From Morella rubra (Eukaryota > Streptophyta > Magnoliopsida > Fagales > Myricaceae): 64,000 bases of DNA. Positions 37,560-48,743 of the stretch are shown here, in pieces (position 1 is the stretch's first letter; every line of letters begins with the position of its first letter). The notes under the pieces were generated by a model, which did no database searches, had not been told where the DNA came from, and saw only the letters and a program-made list of their open reading frames with translations. The position numbers and the translations under genes are program-made. The DNA is taken from contig CM025853.1 in the NCBI GenBank assembly GCA_003952965.2, positions 35,124,253-35,188,252 on the forward strand, in the 5' to 3' direction.

Positions 37560-38095
37560 TTCAAAAAAGTTAAAACTGTCTGGGTTGTTTGGTTCATTTG
37601 AATGCTTTGGTTTCGGATTAGAGACTTAAATACGAATTTGATTTTTCTTGAGTTCATGTTTCAAAATCCGACCTCGAAAAAAATTAAAATTGTCAGGGTT
37701 GAGTTCCTTTGAATGCTTTGGTTTCGGGTTAGAGACCCGAATACGAATATAATTTTTTCGAGTTTATATTTCAAAACCTGACCCCGAAAAAGTTAAAACC
37801 GTCGGGTTGGGTTCCTTTAAATGCTTTGGTTTCGGGTTTAACACAAACATGAACTTGATTTTTCTTGAGTTTATGTTTCAAAACCCGACCCCAACCCAAA
37901 AAAAAAAGAAGCTAAAGCTGTCAAGGTCTGGTTCCTTTGAATGCTTTGGTTTTAGATTAGAGACGAACACGAACTTAATTTTTCTGGTTCATGTTTCAAA
38001 ACCCTGACCTCGATCAAGATGTAATCTGACTAATTCGAGTTGAATCGGGTTGGTTTCGAGTCGGGAGGTCAGGTTGATGGGTTTTTGACCACCCC
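37560..38095 (+). repeat. Minisatellite, unit about 110 bp, four copies (unit I)
   Basis: The core AATGCTTTGG recurs at 37601, 37712, 37820 and 37940. Each unit also holds TTAGAGAC.CGAA.ACGAA, TTTTTC..GTTCATGTTTCAAAACC and CCGA...AAAAAGTTAAAA in order. The array is followed by GAGTTGAATCGGGTTGG, also found after the unit II array. The unit contains both TCGGGTT and AACCCGA-type motifs, so it may derive from a transposon end. Confidence 0.9.
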
Positions 38096-38492
38096 TAAGA
38101 CTGTGAAGTAGGTCAGGAAAGAAGATTTACTAGTTTCCTTTGATAGTATTTTATAAGGGTGTCAAAACAATCAAAAGTATAGAAAAATATTTTCTAAAAA
38201 GTAAAATACGGCAAAAGAAACAAAGCCTAAGATTAGCTCCAAACTGATCTGTGATATTACTATATATGTTATCTTATTAAGCTGAATTTTTTGATGCATG
38301 CAGTGATCAATTTTATCAAACAATCTTATCAATCAATCTCCATAATACACAGTAGTACTCCGCATAAAACCCCGGATTGGCAGAATTGGCTAGAGATTTT
38401 GTTGACTCTTCGCGTCTACCTGTCACATGTATATATATATATATAGTCGTAGCGTCTACGGTAACTGTATTCTCCGTGCACACTCTTTGGAT
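38096..38492. other. Spacer between minisatellite and inverted cyclin C3 (unit I)
   Basis: Includes sequence like the cyclin intron 3 end (CCAAACTGATCTGTGATATTAC to GATGCATGCAG at about 38300) but no exon 4 worth the name after it. A (TA)n run lies near 38430-38445. In unit II the same spacer has gained a MITE-like element. Confidence 0.5.
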
Positions 38493-39100
38493 TCACCTCA
38501 TTCTTTTACTGCAGGCTCCAGTTATAAAAGCGAGTCCAGGCACTGCAAGCGAACTCTCGTCAACCAGCTTGCTTCTAATCGGCTCAGACTCTAAGCTCTC
38601 CGACCCAAAATAAAGTCTCTCTGTCTGAAGCAACTCCTCAATATGCACATCATCTGTGATGTTTTGGAATTTTCGGCCACCTGACTGGAAAAAGCTCAAT
38701 ACGCTCAAATGAGACCCAACAAAGAAAAGTCTTAAAAAGGGGCACAGATCTTCTTCTCCGGCTACTGAAAAATAGAAGGGGGCCATCACTTAAAAAGACT
38801 CTCGGTTACACTGGACTCCTTTTGAGATTCATGAGCAAACTTCTTCCCTACACACACTCTTGACTCTATTTTTTCACAAGTTGCCGACTTGAGCAAAGAA
38901 GACTGACTCCACCGTTCGTTCTCTCTTTCGTCTTGCAGGTTCTCTGTCCATGGTTTGAAAGTTCCCTGTCAGTCATCGATTGGGCAGGATCTTTTTGACT
39001 CGATCAATCTTCATTCAAGAATGTTGCGTCATCTAGGCACAAGAATATAGAAGAAGAACCAGGAGTGTCAGGTTCGCCATTCAAATCGAACAGCAAATCT
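38493..39100 (-). pseudogene. CYCD5-like cyclin C3, unit I: inverted exon 1 relic
   Basis: Read on the minus strand from about 39100: NGEPDTPGSSS, then FLCLDDATFLNED, then an unrelated insertion of roughly 330 bp (about 38655-38995), then DDVHIEELLQTERLYFGSE and SLESEPIRSKLVDESSL. This is a cyclin exon 1 in opposite orientation to all others in the cluster. One G is missing after the ATG, so the start codon is out of frame with the body, and no exon 2 follows. FLCLD occupies the LxCxE position. Not functional. Confidence 0.8.
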
Positions 39101-39389
39101 GAGTGAGTATTTATAAATTCGAATCCTAAGTCGAGGTGAGAAGAAAACAACGCGAGAGAGGGAGGGAATATTGTGGATGCAAAATGAGATACAAAGAGGA
39201 GTTATATAGCAGTCAGGAAGTAGATTGCATTCCGATTTGTGCGTTTCCTTTGCTTCTATTTTTATTTTTATTTTTTATTTTGGAAGAATTAATATATATT
39301 TTTTGTTATTGAGTTGATCAGGTCTTTGTGAACTGTAGCTTGGCTTTAAAAAAAAAACTGATACTCTATAACTGTTATTCAACTCTCCT

Positions 39390-39692
39390 TTATATCTCTT
39401 TGTTTTTGGTTAAACCATACTTCATTAACAATCTGAAGTTAAATATACAGGGGGTAATTAACAAAAAGCTCGAGGTCACGTAGAAGACTTCCCTCGAAAA
39501 GAGAGGAGGTGGCCAAACTAGTATTGTAAAAGCATTAAAACTCCCCATTATTTCTCAGTTTGGCGCCACGACATTCTCTCTCTCTCTCTCCGTTTCTTCT
39601 AAATCTTGCTAAGGTCAATTTAGCCTTCAAATATCCAAGTGCCGACACAGATTCCATGCTTTATGCTCTTCAATATAGATTAAATAACAAGG
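39390..39692 (+). promoter_or_regulatory. Cyclin C4 promoter, unit I, with E2F-like site
   Basis: TTTGGCGCCAC at 39559-39569 matches the E2F/DP consensus and is followed by a CTCTCT-rich leader up to the ATG at 39693. The same block is present twice in unit II (52335-52650 and 53545-53707), once with the site mutated to TTTGGCACCAC. Confidence 0.5.
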
Positions 39693-41050
39693 ATGGGGGA
39701 CCCTGACACACTGTTTTCTCCCTCAGACCTCTTGTGGCTAAAAGCCCGGGAATTTTCCAGTATCCCATTCCCAGCGAACGAAGATGAAGAGTATATTGAA
39801 AAGATGGTTCAGGGAGAGAGATTTTATTATGGGTCCAAAAGCTTTGTGCTTGAGCCAGGCACAAAGCTAAGCAGCTGGTTAAAGACTGCCCGAAATATTT
39901 CCTTTGCCCATATTTTGAAGGTTTGTTTCTCTCAGTAAAGCTCAAAAGTTTTGTTTTCCTTATTTCGATTTTCCTCCATTAATATTGAAACAGCTCTCAA
40001 AGAATGTCTTTCTTGATTCAGCTTCGAGAATTACTTCATCTCAAAAACCGTACAGCGTATATATCCATGACTTACTATGATCGGTTTCTTTCAATTCAAC
40101 CCATTACTGTAAGCAAGATTCGTAATCTTTTTAGTTGATGAAAATTTCATTTCTTTTTCCCGAATTTAGTAGTTGGATATACTTTTTGCTGTGGATTCAG
40201 GAGGGAGAATTATGCGCTATTCAAGCGCTACAAATCACGTGTTTTGCTCTGGCCAGAAAGGTGGAATCGTTTGGAACCACGACCCTGTTGTCTTCGGAAG
40301 CAGAGAGAGAAGTGCCTATAACGGAGATGGTTCCTAGATGTCATCTGGAAGATTGTCATTTTGAGAACGAGCAAATTGTTCTGGGAGCTTTGGGTGAAGA
40401 CAGGAAACTACTTGTTGAAAGCTTTGTGCTTGAGATAGATGAAGAAGTGGTCTCTCGTGCTGAGAAACTTATTATGGACGTCTCTTTAGGTAATCTATGG
40501 GATTAAAGATGGGGTTCCAAACTAATTAGTTCTCTTATATATGAAGCCGTGAATTGTTTGATGCAGAGATCAGCAATATAAGGGATCACCGGCCATCTGT
40601 TATAGCTGCAGCGGCAGTGATATTAGCAAGCAATGTGAAATTAACTAGAGAAGCAGTGGACGACAAGATGAGTTTGATCCCAAGTCTATGGTCTCTAGCA
40701 AACGTGAGTGTCCTCATTAGCTTGAATTTTTTTTTTTCTTTTTTCCCCGCTAAATGTTGTTGATCTTGCTCACTGAAAATGGATATCTTGGAATTTTGAT
40801 TCTTTTAACTGTTCTTTATTTTCAGATACATGAACAAGTATTTTCCTGTCTTCACCTAATGCAATACGCAGAACTCCTCAATATTATCAGGCAACCGTTG
40901 GCGTCGACGCCAAATCCTGAGGATTCCTCTACAGTGCACTGCTTAGTTGGTGTTGTCAAGTGTTCTTCTTCCCCCGTAGCTCTTCGCATTGAGAGAAAAC
41001 TTCCTTTCCTAAACGGTCCTAGGTGCCCCTTCTGGGACTGGTTAAATTAA
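39693..41050 (+). CDS. CYCD5: D5-type cyclin C4, unit I: only complete cyclin reading frame
   Basis: Five exons (39693-39920, 40022-40108, 40201-40489, 40567-40703, 40826-41050) join in phase to 321 residues, the usual size of plant CYCD5. Exon 1 has EDEEYIEKMVQGERFYYGS and SSWLKTARNISFAHILK. Exon 2 has the cyclin-box helix RTAYISMTYYDRFLSIQPI. Exon 3 has the second helix (IQALQITCFALARKVE) and CHFENEQIVLGAL. Exon 4 has the C-terminal box (RDHRPSVIAAAAVILASN). D cyclins pair with CDKA to drive G1/S entry. Oddities: no LxCxE (LLWLK instead), and after FENEQIVL the normal WGVNLVTPF-type helix is replaced by a segment copied from exon 1 (SFVLE, 40422-40436), keeping the frame open but breaking the first cyclin fold. 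It may therefore be transcribed yet impaired, or already decaying. Confidence 0.7.
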
Positions 41051-41441
41051 GCCTTCAGTAATGAGTAAGAAGCTGACAGAAGGCTAGTGAAGACCATTTG
41101 TACATGGGGACTCTTAATTGTGATTTTTTTTTTCTCTCAGTGGATGTGTTACCACTTCTTCAATTTGTTGGGTTTCTTCTTTCATTTCCTCCCAGTTTTT
41201 TTTTTCATGAAAAGGTAGCAACTTTTTGCATTCATAGCTTGCAAAGGAATGAGAAGAAAGGTGACTACATTTCCTTGAAATATATATGCACTGATTTGAA
41301 CCAAAAGAAACAAAGGTGATGGCCTGATTCTAGGCCTGGCTGAGGAAAGGGCCAAATCTAAATATTGGAGCTTTGGAGAAAAGGACAAAGAATTGAGTCC
41401 TACAATACAACTACTTCGAGCTGGGCGGACATAAGAGATTA
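41051..41441. other. C4 3' flank, unit I
   Basis: Probable 3' UTR of C4 and spacer, near identical to 55090-55660 in unit II apart from a 156-bp insertion there. No coding signal; small frames such as 41098-41319 are chance. Confidence 0.4.
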
Positions 41442-41562
41442 ACGTGGCGTTTAACTTGTTAAAATTTTAACAAAATTTTACTTTTCTCAAACATACATAA
41501 AAAATTTATTTTTACTTTTATCATTCCTTTATCAATTTCAATACATCTCGATTTTACGCGCT
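41442..41562. mobile_element. MITE-like insertion present only in unit I
   Basis: Compared with the unit II sequence GAGATTAATAGTTTTGAC (about 55649), unit I has 121 extra bases flanked by a duplicated ATTA (41438-41441 and 41563-41566). The ends are GC-rich (ACGTGGCG / TACGCGCT) around an AT-rich middle. The filled/empty comparison proves an insertion or precise excision; the family is uncertain. Confidence 0.6.
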
Positions 41563-41665
41563 ATTAGTTTTGACTATCTACAGGCCTACGAACATCCCAC
41601 AACAGAGGACTTTTGCTGCTAAATTTTTGGACTACCATATACATACAAAGATAGAAACTGTAAAG

Positions 41666-42176
41666 TAGGGCCGGTTCAAAGGTAAGGCAAGTTAGGCTAT
41701 TATCTAAGGCCTCACCCAGAACAAGGCTCCCATAAAAAATAAAAAATAAAAACTATTTATATTTGTGTCGTAGATGATCTGAAAAAAACGAAAAGATAAC
41801 AATGTCAAGTGCTAAGGAAAATAAAGAATAACGATAATGTAATATTTTTACGGATTTTTTTTTTTTTAATCACTGGTGGACTATCTCTTTACCCAGTGTA
41901 TGAGATGTTTCTCCCAACCCCTTAATCTTTCTTTTTCAAATTTCTTGTCAAGAAACTTTGTTAAAAAGAAAAAAATTACCCTATAAATTTCCTAACCGTC
42001 CAAGTCATGAGGTTGATGCCATGTATGGGAGCTCCATAAAAACAATTAATGGGACCTTTGAATATTTTACATTGAATTTAATAAATTTCAGATAATTTAA
42101 AATATTTTATATTAAAGTTTCTTTAAAGTCCTAATAATTTATACGGCCTTGGCCCATTTGGTTTGAGCCGGCCCTG
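41666..42176. mobile_element. Non-autonomous hAT-like element A (unit I copy)
   Basis: Terminal inverted repeats TAGGGCCGGTTCAAA and TTTGAGCCGGCCCTG enclose 511 bp without coding capacity. An 8-bp target duplication, ctgtaaag (41658-41665) versus ccgtaaat (42177-42184), shows two mismatches. CAGGGCCGG-type ends and an 8-bp duplication are hAT hallmarks. The second copy at 55753-57052 shares the same flanks, so the insertion predates the segmental duplication. Confidence 0.8.
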
Positions 42177-42223
42177 CCGTAAATGTCTTGACTGATTCAA
42201 TAGCATTCTCCAACCCATGTGGC

Positions 42224-44787
42224 TCATACAGGGATCATCTTTAAGCCAGCAGCAATTGGCATGCCCAAAAATCCAATTATTACGCTAAGGAACCATTGTG
42301 GCAAACTGAGAGGCGATGTGCTTGCAAATGTTCCCAGGAACTGCACGATTATGATTTGGAAGAGAACAGTGCAACTGAGAACTCCCACAAACACATAATT
42401 CCGCAGTATGCCTTTGAATACATCTATTTCCTCCATCTCGCGTGAGCTTATCTCATTGAAAACCTGCAGAATCACATAATCAAGTCACTTCCCGTACACA
42501 AAAAGTTCTGATGGGGGTTCAGAAATTGAAGTATCATTAAGTGCGAAATTGAAACTACTTCCGTACCCTAATCGTTGCAATCCCATTGAACTACTCATAT
42601 TTGATTCAGACAAAGAGACACGTCTTTTAAGACAAATATTGCAGCAATACTATAATTCCTCTGGAAAGCAGAAACTTAACTGCAGAGTTGGTTGGAGGGA
42701 CTCTGCCAGAGAGATGGTCAAAGATTTGAATGTGAATTCCTTGACGTTATCATAAGTAAATCATAAACAGAAGCAAATCCAGAACATATTTTGTTATGTT
42801 GTCAATTTCTAGTTTCACGTTATTGTTTATGTACATACATGCGATCTGCACCCTTAGTCCTCAACAAGAATGGGGGCAGAATTTCTGTTCAACCTTACAT
42901 ACTACAAACATTATCTACGAATTCAGAAAAATGTCTTTGTACTTCAAACATAGTTTATAAAAGAAATAGCGCTGTTGGGTCTTTCATAAAAGGTTTACCT
43001 GACAGAAGACAAACGTGTTGAAAATAAGTGTGTTCAGGATTAGATCAGAATCTGGGCCTTCAAGATGAAATATTGATTTTCCCTTTGTCTGAAGCAACCA
43101 TATTATGAGTAATTGATAGAAAGATTGTCCTAAGATATTTCTCCACATGACATTACTGATGAAGTTCCCTTTCCTTCCAAGTGGTGAACGCTTCATTAGA
43201 TCATCATTTGGAGGCTCAGTTGCGAGTGCAAGTGCTCCCAGCGTGTCCATAATCATGTTGACCCACAATAGCTGAACAGCTGTGAGGGGTGCAGTCCCTG
43301 AAGCATGATTTCATGTAAAGGCATAAGCAGACATGGAAAAATGGTTCTTTTGACACATACAGAAAGAAGGAAACTTCAACATAAGAATAAGATGAGATGT
43401 AGTATGTGGACTTTCTAACCTGTCAGACAAGCTGAAGAGAAGTTAACAATCAATGCAACCACATTAACTGTCAGCTGGAACTGCACGAATTTTTGGATAT
43501 TTACGTAAACTGAACGTCCCCATTTGGCCACCGTCACAATTGTGGAGAAATTATAATCCAGAATTATGACATCAGCGCTCTCCTTAGCCACCTGAATTTT
43601 GTAAAGATTAGCTGTAATAGTTGCAGCAAGGTGATTATCAAAAACCAAAAGAATTATAAAAACTTGAACCAATGAGAAACTCCATAATCGATCAAATATA
43701 GAAGTGTAAACAAAATGACGAACTATGTTCCAACTTTGTTGCATCAGCTGCCCTACACTTTTTAGTCATTTTCATCGAGTGAGGGACATATTTCCATCTA
43801 AAAGAATGTCTATTATGTCTCTCTATAATATAGTAGTATCGATAAATCCACAGTATAGATAAACCAATTTCGTGTATCGTTTTCATTCTCCCCGATTACA
43901 CAAAGTAAGGGAACAAGAAAATAAAGCACGCACAGATGTTTCCCAATTAAAAACACCCAGTAAAAACATGCATATTAACGTTTTTTTTTTTTTTAACTTC
44001 CAATAGCCATTCATCCCCGATTTTTTCAGATTGCAGTCCGATAAATGCTCCGTTTGGAAACCACTATAGTGTGCTCACCTCAGTTCCAGCAATGCCCAGT
44101 GCTTGTCCAATATCTGCTTCATGAAGTGCTGGGGCGTCGTTGTTCCATCACCGGTTACAGCTACGACCTCATTGAATGTCGTTCGCAGTTGCTTCACCAG
44201 AGTATGCTTGTCTAGTGGTGAAGATCGGGCCATCACCTATAGAAAGAGGAAACTTATATGTCAGCGACTAAAGAAAAATGTAAGCTGCTCTGAATGATCC
44301 ACTGTATTTTCAGATGTGTTGAAATAGAAACGAAGAAATAACCTGAATTTTAGGAATTAGTTCAAGCAGTTCCTCCTGACTCTTCTCCCGGAACTCTGGA
44401 CCTTCAATGGCTATACTCTCATCCGTGAGAATTCCGCATTCCCTCGCTATAGCCTTTGCAGTATTAATATTATCTCCCGTAACCGTTCTTACGGTAATTC
44501 CAGCTGAACGGCAAATTGCAACAGACTCCTTGACACCAGGACGCACAGGATCTTTGATCCCCACTACTCCTATACAAGTATAGCCAGAAACTGGGATCGG
44601 ATTATGTGCAGAGTACCCATTTTTAAGTTCCATATAGGCAAGACAGAGAGTACGAAGAGCCTCGCTAGCAAATTGATGAATTGTATTTGTAAGATAGTTG
44701 ATGGATGCTTCGTCAAGGGGAACAACCTCACCATTCGCATCGATCACCTTGTCGCAGGCAGCCAAAATAATCTCTGAAGCAACTTTA
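42224..44787 (-). pseudogene. Ca2+-ATPase (ACA1-type) 3' half, unit I: truncated pseudogene
   Basis: On the minus strand exon 3 is present only from the junction near 44787 down to 44343 (reading [19 protein letters not shown] onward, through [23 protein letters not shown] P domain sequence). Then come exon 4 (44236-44079), exon 5 (43591-43420), exon 6 (43297-42999) and exon 7 (42463-42224, ending GLKMIPV). The promoter, the N-terminal regulatory domain, helices M1-M4 and the DKTGT phosphorylation site are missing. Exon 4 is 158 nt against 159 in unit II because one base is lost in the GDGTNDAPA hinge motif, shifting the frame. LDDNF has become LDYNF in exon 5. Exon 6 here is the intact 299-nt form ([18 protein letters not shown]), unlike unit II. 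Not functional. Confidence 0.92.
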
Positions 44788-44834
44788 AGGGGGCTCGCTT
44801 GCTGATCAGAAACTCGATTTTATTTGTTTGTTCC

Positions 44835-46465
44835 TGAAACTAAGCTTTAAACCCTAAAATATAGCTGGAGGGAGTGAATAGGTATTTAAAAATCAATCAA
44901 ACACTTTCTTTCTATTCACAAAAAAACAGCTTAACTAATTTTTCAGTCAATTCACAAGTAAAGATCTGTAAAATAATCACACTTATCAGATTTTACGGCA
45001 CCAATATCTCAAGATAATATGGTATGAACAGCAAGTATAAAATCACAATATTTTTCAGCAACTCTAAAATTAAGGCAACGAGAAATATACAGCAGTTATA
45101 AAATAAAAACAATGTGAGATTTACAGAAGCTATACGATCAAGAAAATCGTAGATTTTTAAGCAGATTTGGTGCTCATGGAATTTCGAGATCTTGGAATCA
45201 CATGGCGAATGTCCCTCTGAGATTACGTGGTTTACTTAGCATTGATAAACTCAGTTTGCCTTATTTGAGAATTTCCTAGCTTTTGTTTTAGTCGGTTTTT
45301 ATTGTTGTGTTTTTAGTCTGGTTTTTGAGGATTTTAGCTTGGCTTTTGGTGTTTCTTTGTTGCCAGTTAAGTTTGTTTGTTACCACGGTATTCTTCCACC
45401 ACACGTGAGGACATTTTAAAATTTCGAACGTACCGCCGTCCTTTCTTATAAAAAAAAAAAAGAGGATCAATTTCCAGCAATATAAAAGCTAATAAAGAAA
45501 CCAATTTCCAGCAACCTAGATACTAAAGATGTAATCAATTTTTTGCAACCTAGATGCAAATAATGAAATCAATTTCTAGCAACCTAGATGCACAAGATAC
45601 TAATCAAAATAAAAATCAGCACATGCAAACACTCCAAGAACAGCAAAATAAAAAAGATACCAAGATTTTGTTAACGAAGTGAAAATCTCTTGAGGATAAT
45701 TTCCTCCAAGAGACAAAAACACTCCGGATGTAGATCACACCAATCTTCTCCATTAAGAATATCCAGACTTTACAAGACGGTGATCTAAGTAAAAATTTAT
45801 TCACTTTAAGATCCCCCGTTCTTCGAAAAGTCACCCAATCTTTCTTCTTGGATTGGTGCCCAGCACACATGCAACAATCAGCAACCCCGGTCTTGTTCTT
45901 CAATGAAACCAACGAACTCATCGACTTTTACACTTCTAAATCCTTCAACAGCGATCAATCTTGAGAAACCCTCAATAACCTTCAAACTTGGTGATTCGAT
46001 CTCAACAACAACCGTGTAGGAAAGAACAGCTCTTCAATCAACAATCTTTCACATTAACAACCTTCTACCAGAAGGAAGAAATCAGACACTCACAATTGGG
46101 AATGAACAGATCGGTTTTTGAGCAAGGAGAGAAAAACAGGAGATATTCGTATCGAGGGGATTTTTCGGGAGCAAGAATATTCAAAGTACGTGTTAATCAT
46201 TTAGAGGTTTGGGCAAATTTCTAGAAGTTTAATTCGAAGTCTATAGAAATCTCGTCAAGCTAACCCTACCAACTGAAAAACCTTCCAACTGTTCTGCAAT
46301 CACTCCTAAACTTTTCAGATGCAACCATCAATCTCCCAGCAGCTTCTACCACATTCTTTTAGGCTTCACATCCTCATAAACCAATTAAGTTGTTATATAC
46401 ATTTTAAACTGAAAATTAAGGACTGTTTTGCATATGAATAATGCCAACATACATAGACACTTTCA
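44835..46465. mobile_element. LTR-like insertion (possible solo LTR), 1.6 kb
   Basis: The unit I sequence is continuous here (about 35170-35180), while unit II carries 1,631 extra bases beginning TGAAACT and ending ACTTTCA, i.e. TG...CA with inverted ends TGAAA/TTTCA. Flanks gttcc (44830-44834) and gtttc (46466-46470) resemble a 5-bp target duplication with one mismatch. No retroviral-type gene is seen inside, so a solo LTR or an LTR fragment is likely. Confidence 0.5.
45466..45600 (+). repeat. Short tandem repeat, about 33-bp unit, four degenerate copies
   Basis: Units share ATCAATTTCCAGCAACCTAGAT and A.GAT blocks at spacing of about 33 nt (starting near 45467, 45502, 45535 and 45568). They lie inside the LTR-like insertion. 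Confidence 0.75.
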
Positions 46466-46481
46466 GTTTCCTTCACTATAG

Positions 46482-47221
46482 CAGGGCCAGCAATATAAAA
46501 TGAGGCCTAAGGCTGTGTTAAAAGGCTTTTTATATAAATTTTTAAAAATATTTAAAATAATTTCTCTAACTTTTTGAGATGCAAATTATTAATTAAACTT
46601 TTATATTCAAGATTTCTTAAGATTTTAATTTCAATTGATAGAATGACTAGTTCATTTAGTCTTTCTTGTGACATTATCGACGTAAATAGAAGATTTGAGA
46701 TTAATTTACCGTTACATTTAAAAAAAAAATCTAGATATAACCTTTTTTTCTCACAATTGCTGAATTACACAGCTGCTTCGTCTTATACACAAATACGAAT
46801 TGTTCTCAAAATCTGACAACAAAGGTAATCTGTAAATTTTCTTCAACTATTCTCCTGGAAGGACGGCTAAGTTTTTGACACAGTTGTGGTTGTCTTTTAC
46901 TTTGTTTCAAGAGTTTACGTCAACCTTTAATCTAACACTTATTTCTTTCCTTTCTCTTACACCTGCACTCTGCACTACGTCAAAAGCAACATGTTTTTTT
47001 TTTTTTTTTAATTGCTTTTCTTCTTCCTTTACACCCACTGTCACAGTAGACTTTACATGAAAAGAAAACATTTTTTCTTTCACTGTATTTAGAACTTTAA
47101 GACCTTTCTATTTTTATTTATCTTTTTATTATTATTATTATTATTTTAACGCATGGAGCCTGTTGTTCATGGTGAGGTCTTAGGCAAATGTCTACGTTGT
47201 CTTATTCTTGAGCTGGCCCTT
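46482..47221. mobile_element. Non-autonomous hAT-like element B
   Basis: Ends CAGGGCCAGC and GCTGGCCCTT are inverted repeats. The 740-bp body has no coding frame of note. The 8-bp flanks cactatag (46474-46481) and tactaaag (47222-47229) match at 6 of 8 positions, and the empty site in unit I (caccaaag near 35182) confirms insertion into cyclin C1 intron 1. Confidence 0.75.
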
Positions 47222-47315
47222 TACTAAAGTTCTAGTTTTGATTTTTTTTCTAATTTGTTTATTTCTTTAAGATATTTCTTGGACCAGCTCTTGAAATATG
47301 GGTTTCTTGATTCTG

Positions 47316-48126
47316 ATTCGGAAATGGTTTGATTTCAACTTTACGACATCTTGGTTATCCCTGACTTGCTTTGATCGCTTTCTTTCAAAGCAACTCATTA
47401 GTCAGGGGCGTATCTGAGCATAAACAGTTTAGGCGGTTGCCTGAGGCTCCCAAAATAGGAAGACCTCCAACTTTCTATTTTATTTAATATTTAATAAGTT
47501 ATAGGTTCCCAATGTAAATCGGAAGAATCGTTGTCTAGAGCTGCCGAACTTATTATGGACCTCGCAGGAGTGATAAATGAATTCAAGATTCGCTACAAAC
47601 TGATCTATGAGTTTGCTATGTTTATTTATTAAGTTGAGCTATCTGATGCAGAGATCAATATAATGGATCATTGGCCACCTGTTATAGCTGCGGACACAAT
47701 ATTAGTAGGAATTTATGACCAATTGACCGTAGAGGATTTGGAGCTCAAGATGAGTACGATCTCATTATCTGGCTCTCTAGAAAATGTGAGTTTTCTGTTT
47801 GAATGAACATTGATCTTGCACATTAAAGAAAGAAAGGGTGTGATTCTTTTAGCTGATTTTCATTATATTTTTCACAGGAACACATATTTTCGTGTTTCAA
47901 TCTGATGCAGAACATAGAGAAGCTCAAAGCTAAGTCAGTTCAGAATTCAGCAAAGAAGCGCAAACATAAGACCCACTGGCCAGTATCCGAGAATTTTTGC
48001 ACAGTGCATTGCTTAGTTGGTGTTATAAAGAATTCTTCCTCTCCACTTGCAGTTCGTCTTAAAAAAAGATTTGTTTTCGTAACCAATCGCAATTGCCTAA
48101 GACTTTTGCTCATCATGGGGATTTGA
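47316..48126 (+). pseudogene. CYCD5-like cyclin C1, unit II: degraded pseudogene
   Basis: Exon 2 remnant (about 47316-47402) keeps LSLTCFDRFLSKQLI-like sequence, but its acceptor AG has become TG. The 5' part of exon 3 is lost to a truncated hAT end (47403-47512), with only the tail (RAAELIMDLAG) left. Exon 4 (47652 to about 47785) reads INIMDHWPPVIAADTILVG and exon 5 (47911-48126) reads NIEKLKAKSVQNSAKKRKHK and on through TVHCLVGVIKNSSSPLAVRL, showing that the ancestral exon 5 was as long as in C4 and that the TAG in unit I is a later nonsense change. Confidence 0.8.
47403..47512. mobile_element. Truncated hAT-like end inside cyclin C1 (unit II)
   Basis: CAGGGGCGTATCTGAGC starts directly after the exon 2 remnant, and GCGGTTGCCTGAGGCTCCC follows, resembling the subterminal part of element A (AAGGCCTCACCC...GGCTCCC). 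There is no matching right end; the sequence passes back into cyclin exon 3 near 47512, so part of the element and of exon 3 were deleted. Confidence 0.5.
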
Positions 48127-48743
48127 CATCAACGAGCACTTTTCCATAATGATTCTCGGTAGAGCTTCCTGTTAATTTTTGTTTGGGTCTAATCTCTACT
48201 TTTGGATGTTACCACTTTCTTTCTTACTTGTTCGAAGAAAATCACAGAAATGTTTATGTTCTGAAGGTTGAGTGCTCGCCGATATAATATTTTTCCTGGG
48301 CCCTTGTTTTCAACCACGAATGTGAATGCCCAATGGACCAGTTACGTGACCCTTTTTTTTTTTTTTTTAAATCAAGCTAATACCATTATACTAGAAGTCT
48401 AGAACCAAAGGTTCATACAAGCCAATCAAAGAACAGAACACAAAAACAGACAAAACACATTAAGGAGGGCCAGTTACGTCACTTGAGTGCATAAAAGCCC
48501 GTTGCAAAGAATTAAAAGAAAAAGAATGAGCCGCAAGGCCCAACTTCACAAACCTTTCCTCAACATGACAGGCCCAAAAGTGGTATATGTACCCATAGCG
48601 TCTGCAATCTACTCCCTGACCGCTATATGACTCCACTTCGTATCTCATTGGAAGCCACAACATTCACTCCCTCTCTTGCTCTACCTCGACGTAGGATTCG
48701 AATCTACAAATACCCACACTGAGTTTTCCGTTTGATTGGATTA
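48127..48743. other. Spacer between cyclin C1 and C2, unit II
   Basis: Copy of 36271-36888 with few differences. It includes a T18-type tract near 48353-48368 and a C2 promoter relic (CGCTATATGAC near 48621, where unit I has CGCTATATAAC). No coding signal. Confidence 0.4.

Larger units (their letters stand above)
35124..44787. repeat. Tandem segmental duplication, unit I (about 9.7 kb)
   Basis: From the C1 exon 1 tail to Ca2+-ATPase exon 3, this sequence recurs in order and orientation as unit II at 44784-59689: C1 exons 2-5, C2, minisatellite, inverted C3, C4, hAT element, ATPase exons 7 to 3. Long stretches are near identical. Unit I lacks several insertions found in unit II and has one MITE-like insertion of its own (41442-41562). 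Confidence 0.93.

Noticed and set aside
38430..38445. (TA)n run as a TATA promoter for the adjacent cyclin relic
   Set aside because: Simple repeat in the wrong place relative to the inverted exon; expanded in unit II as a microsatellite.
44310..44765. Separate small P-type ATPase gene starting MAACDKV
   Set aside because: It is exon 3 of the truncated unit I Ca2+-ATPase, read out into intron sequence.
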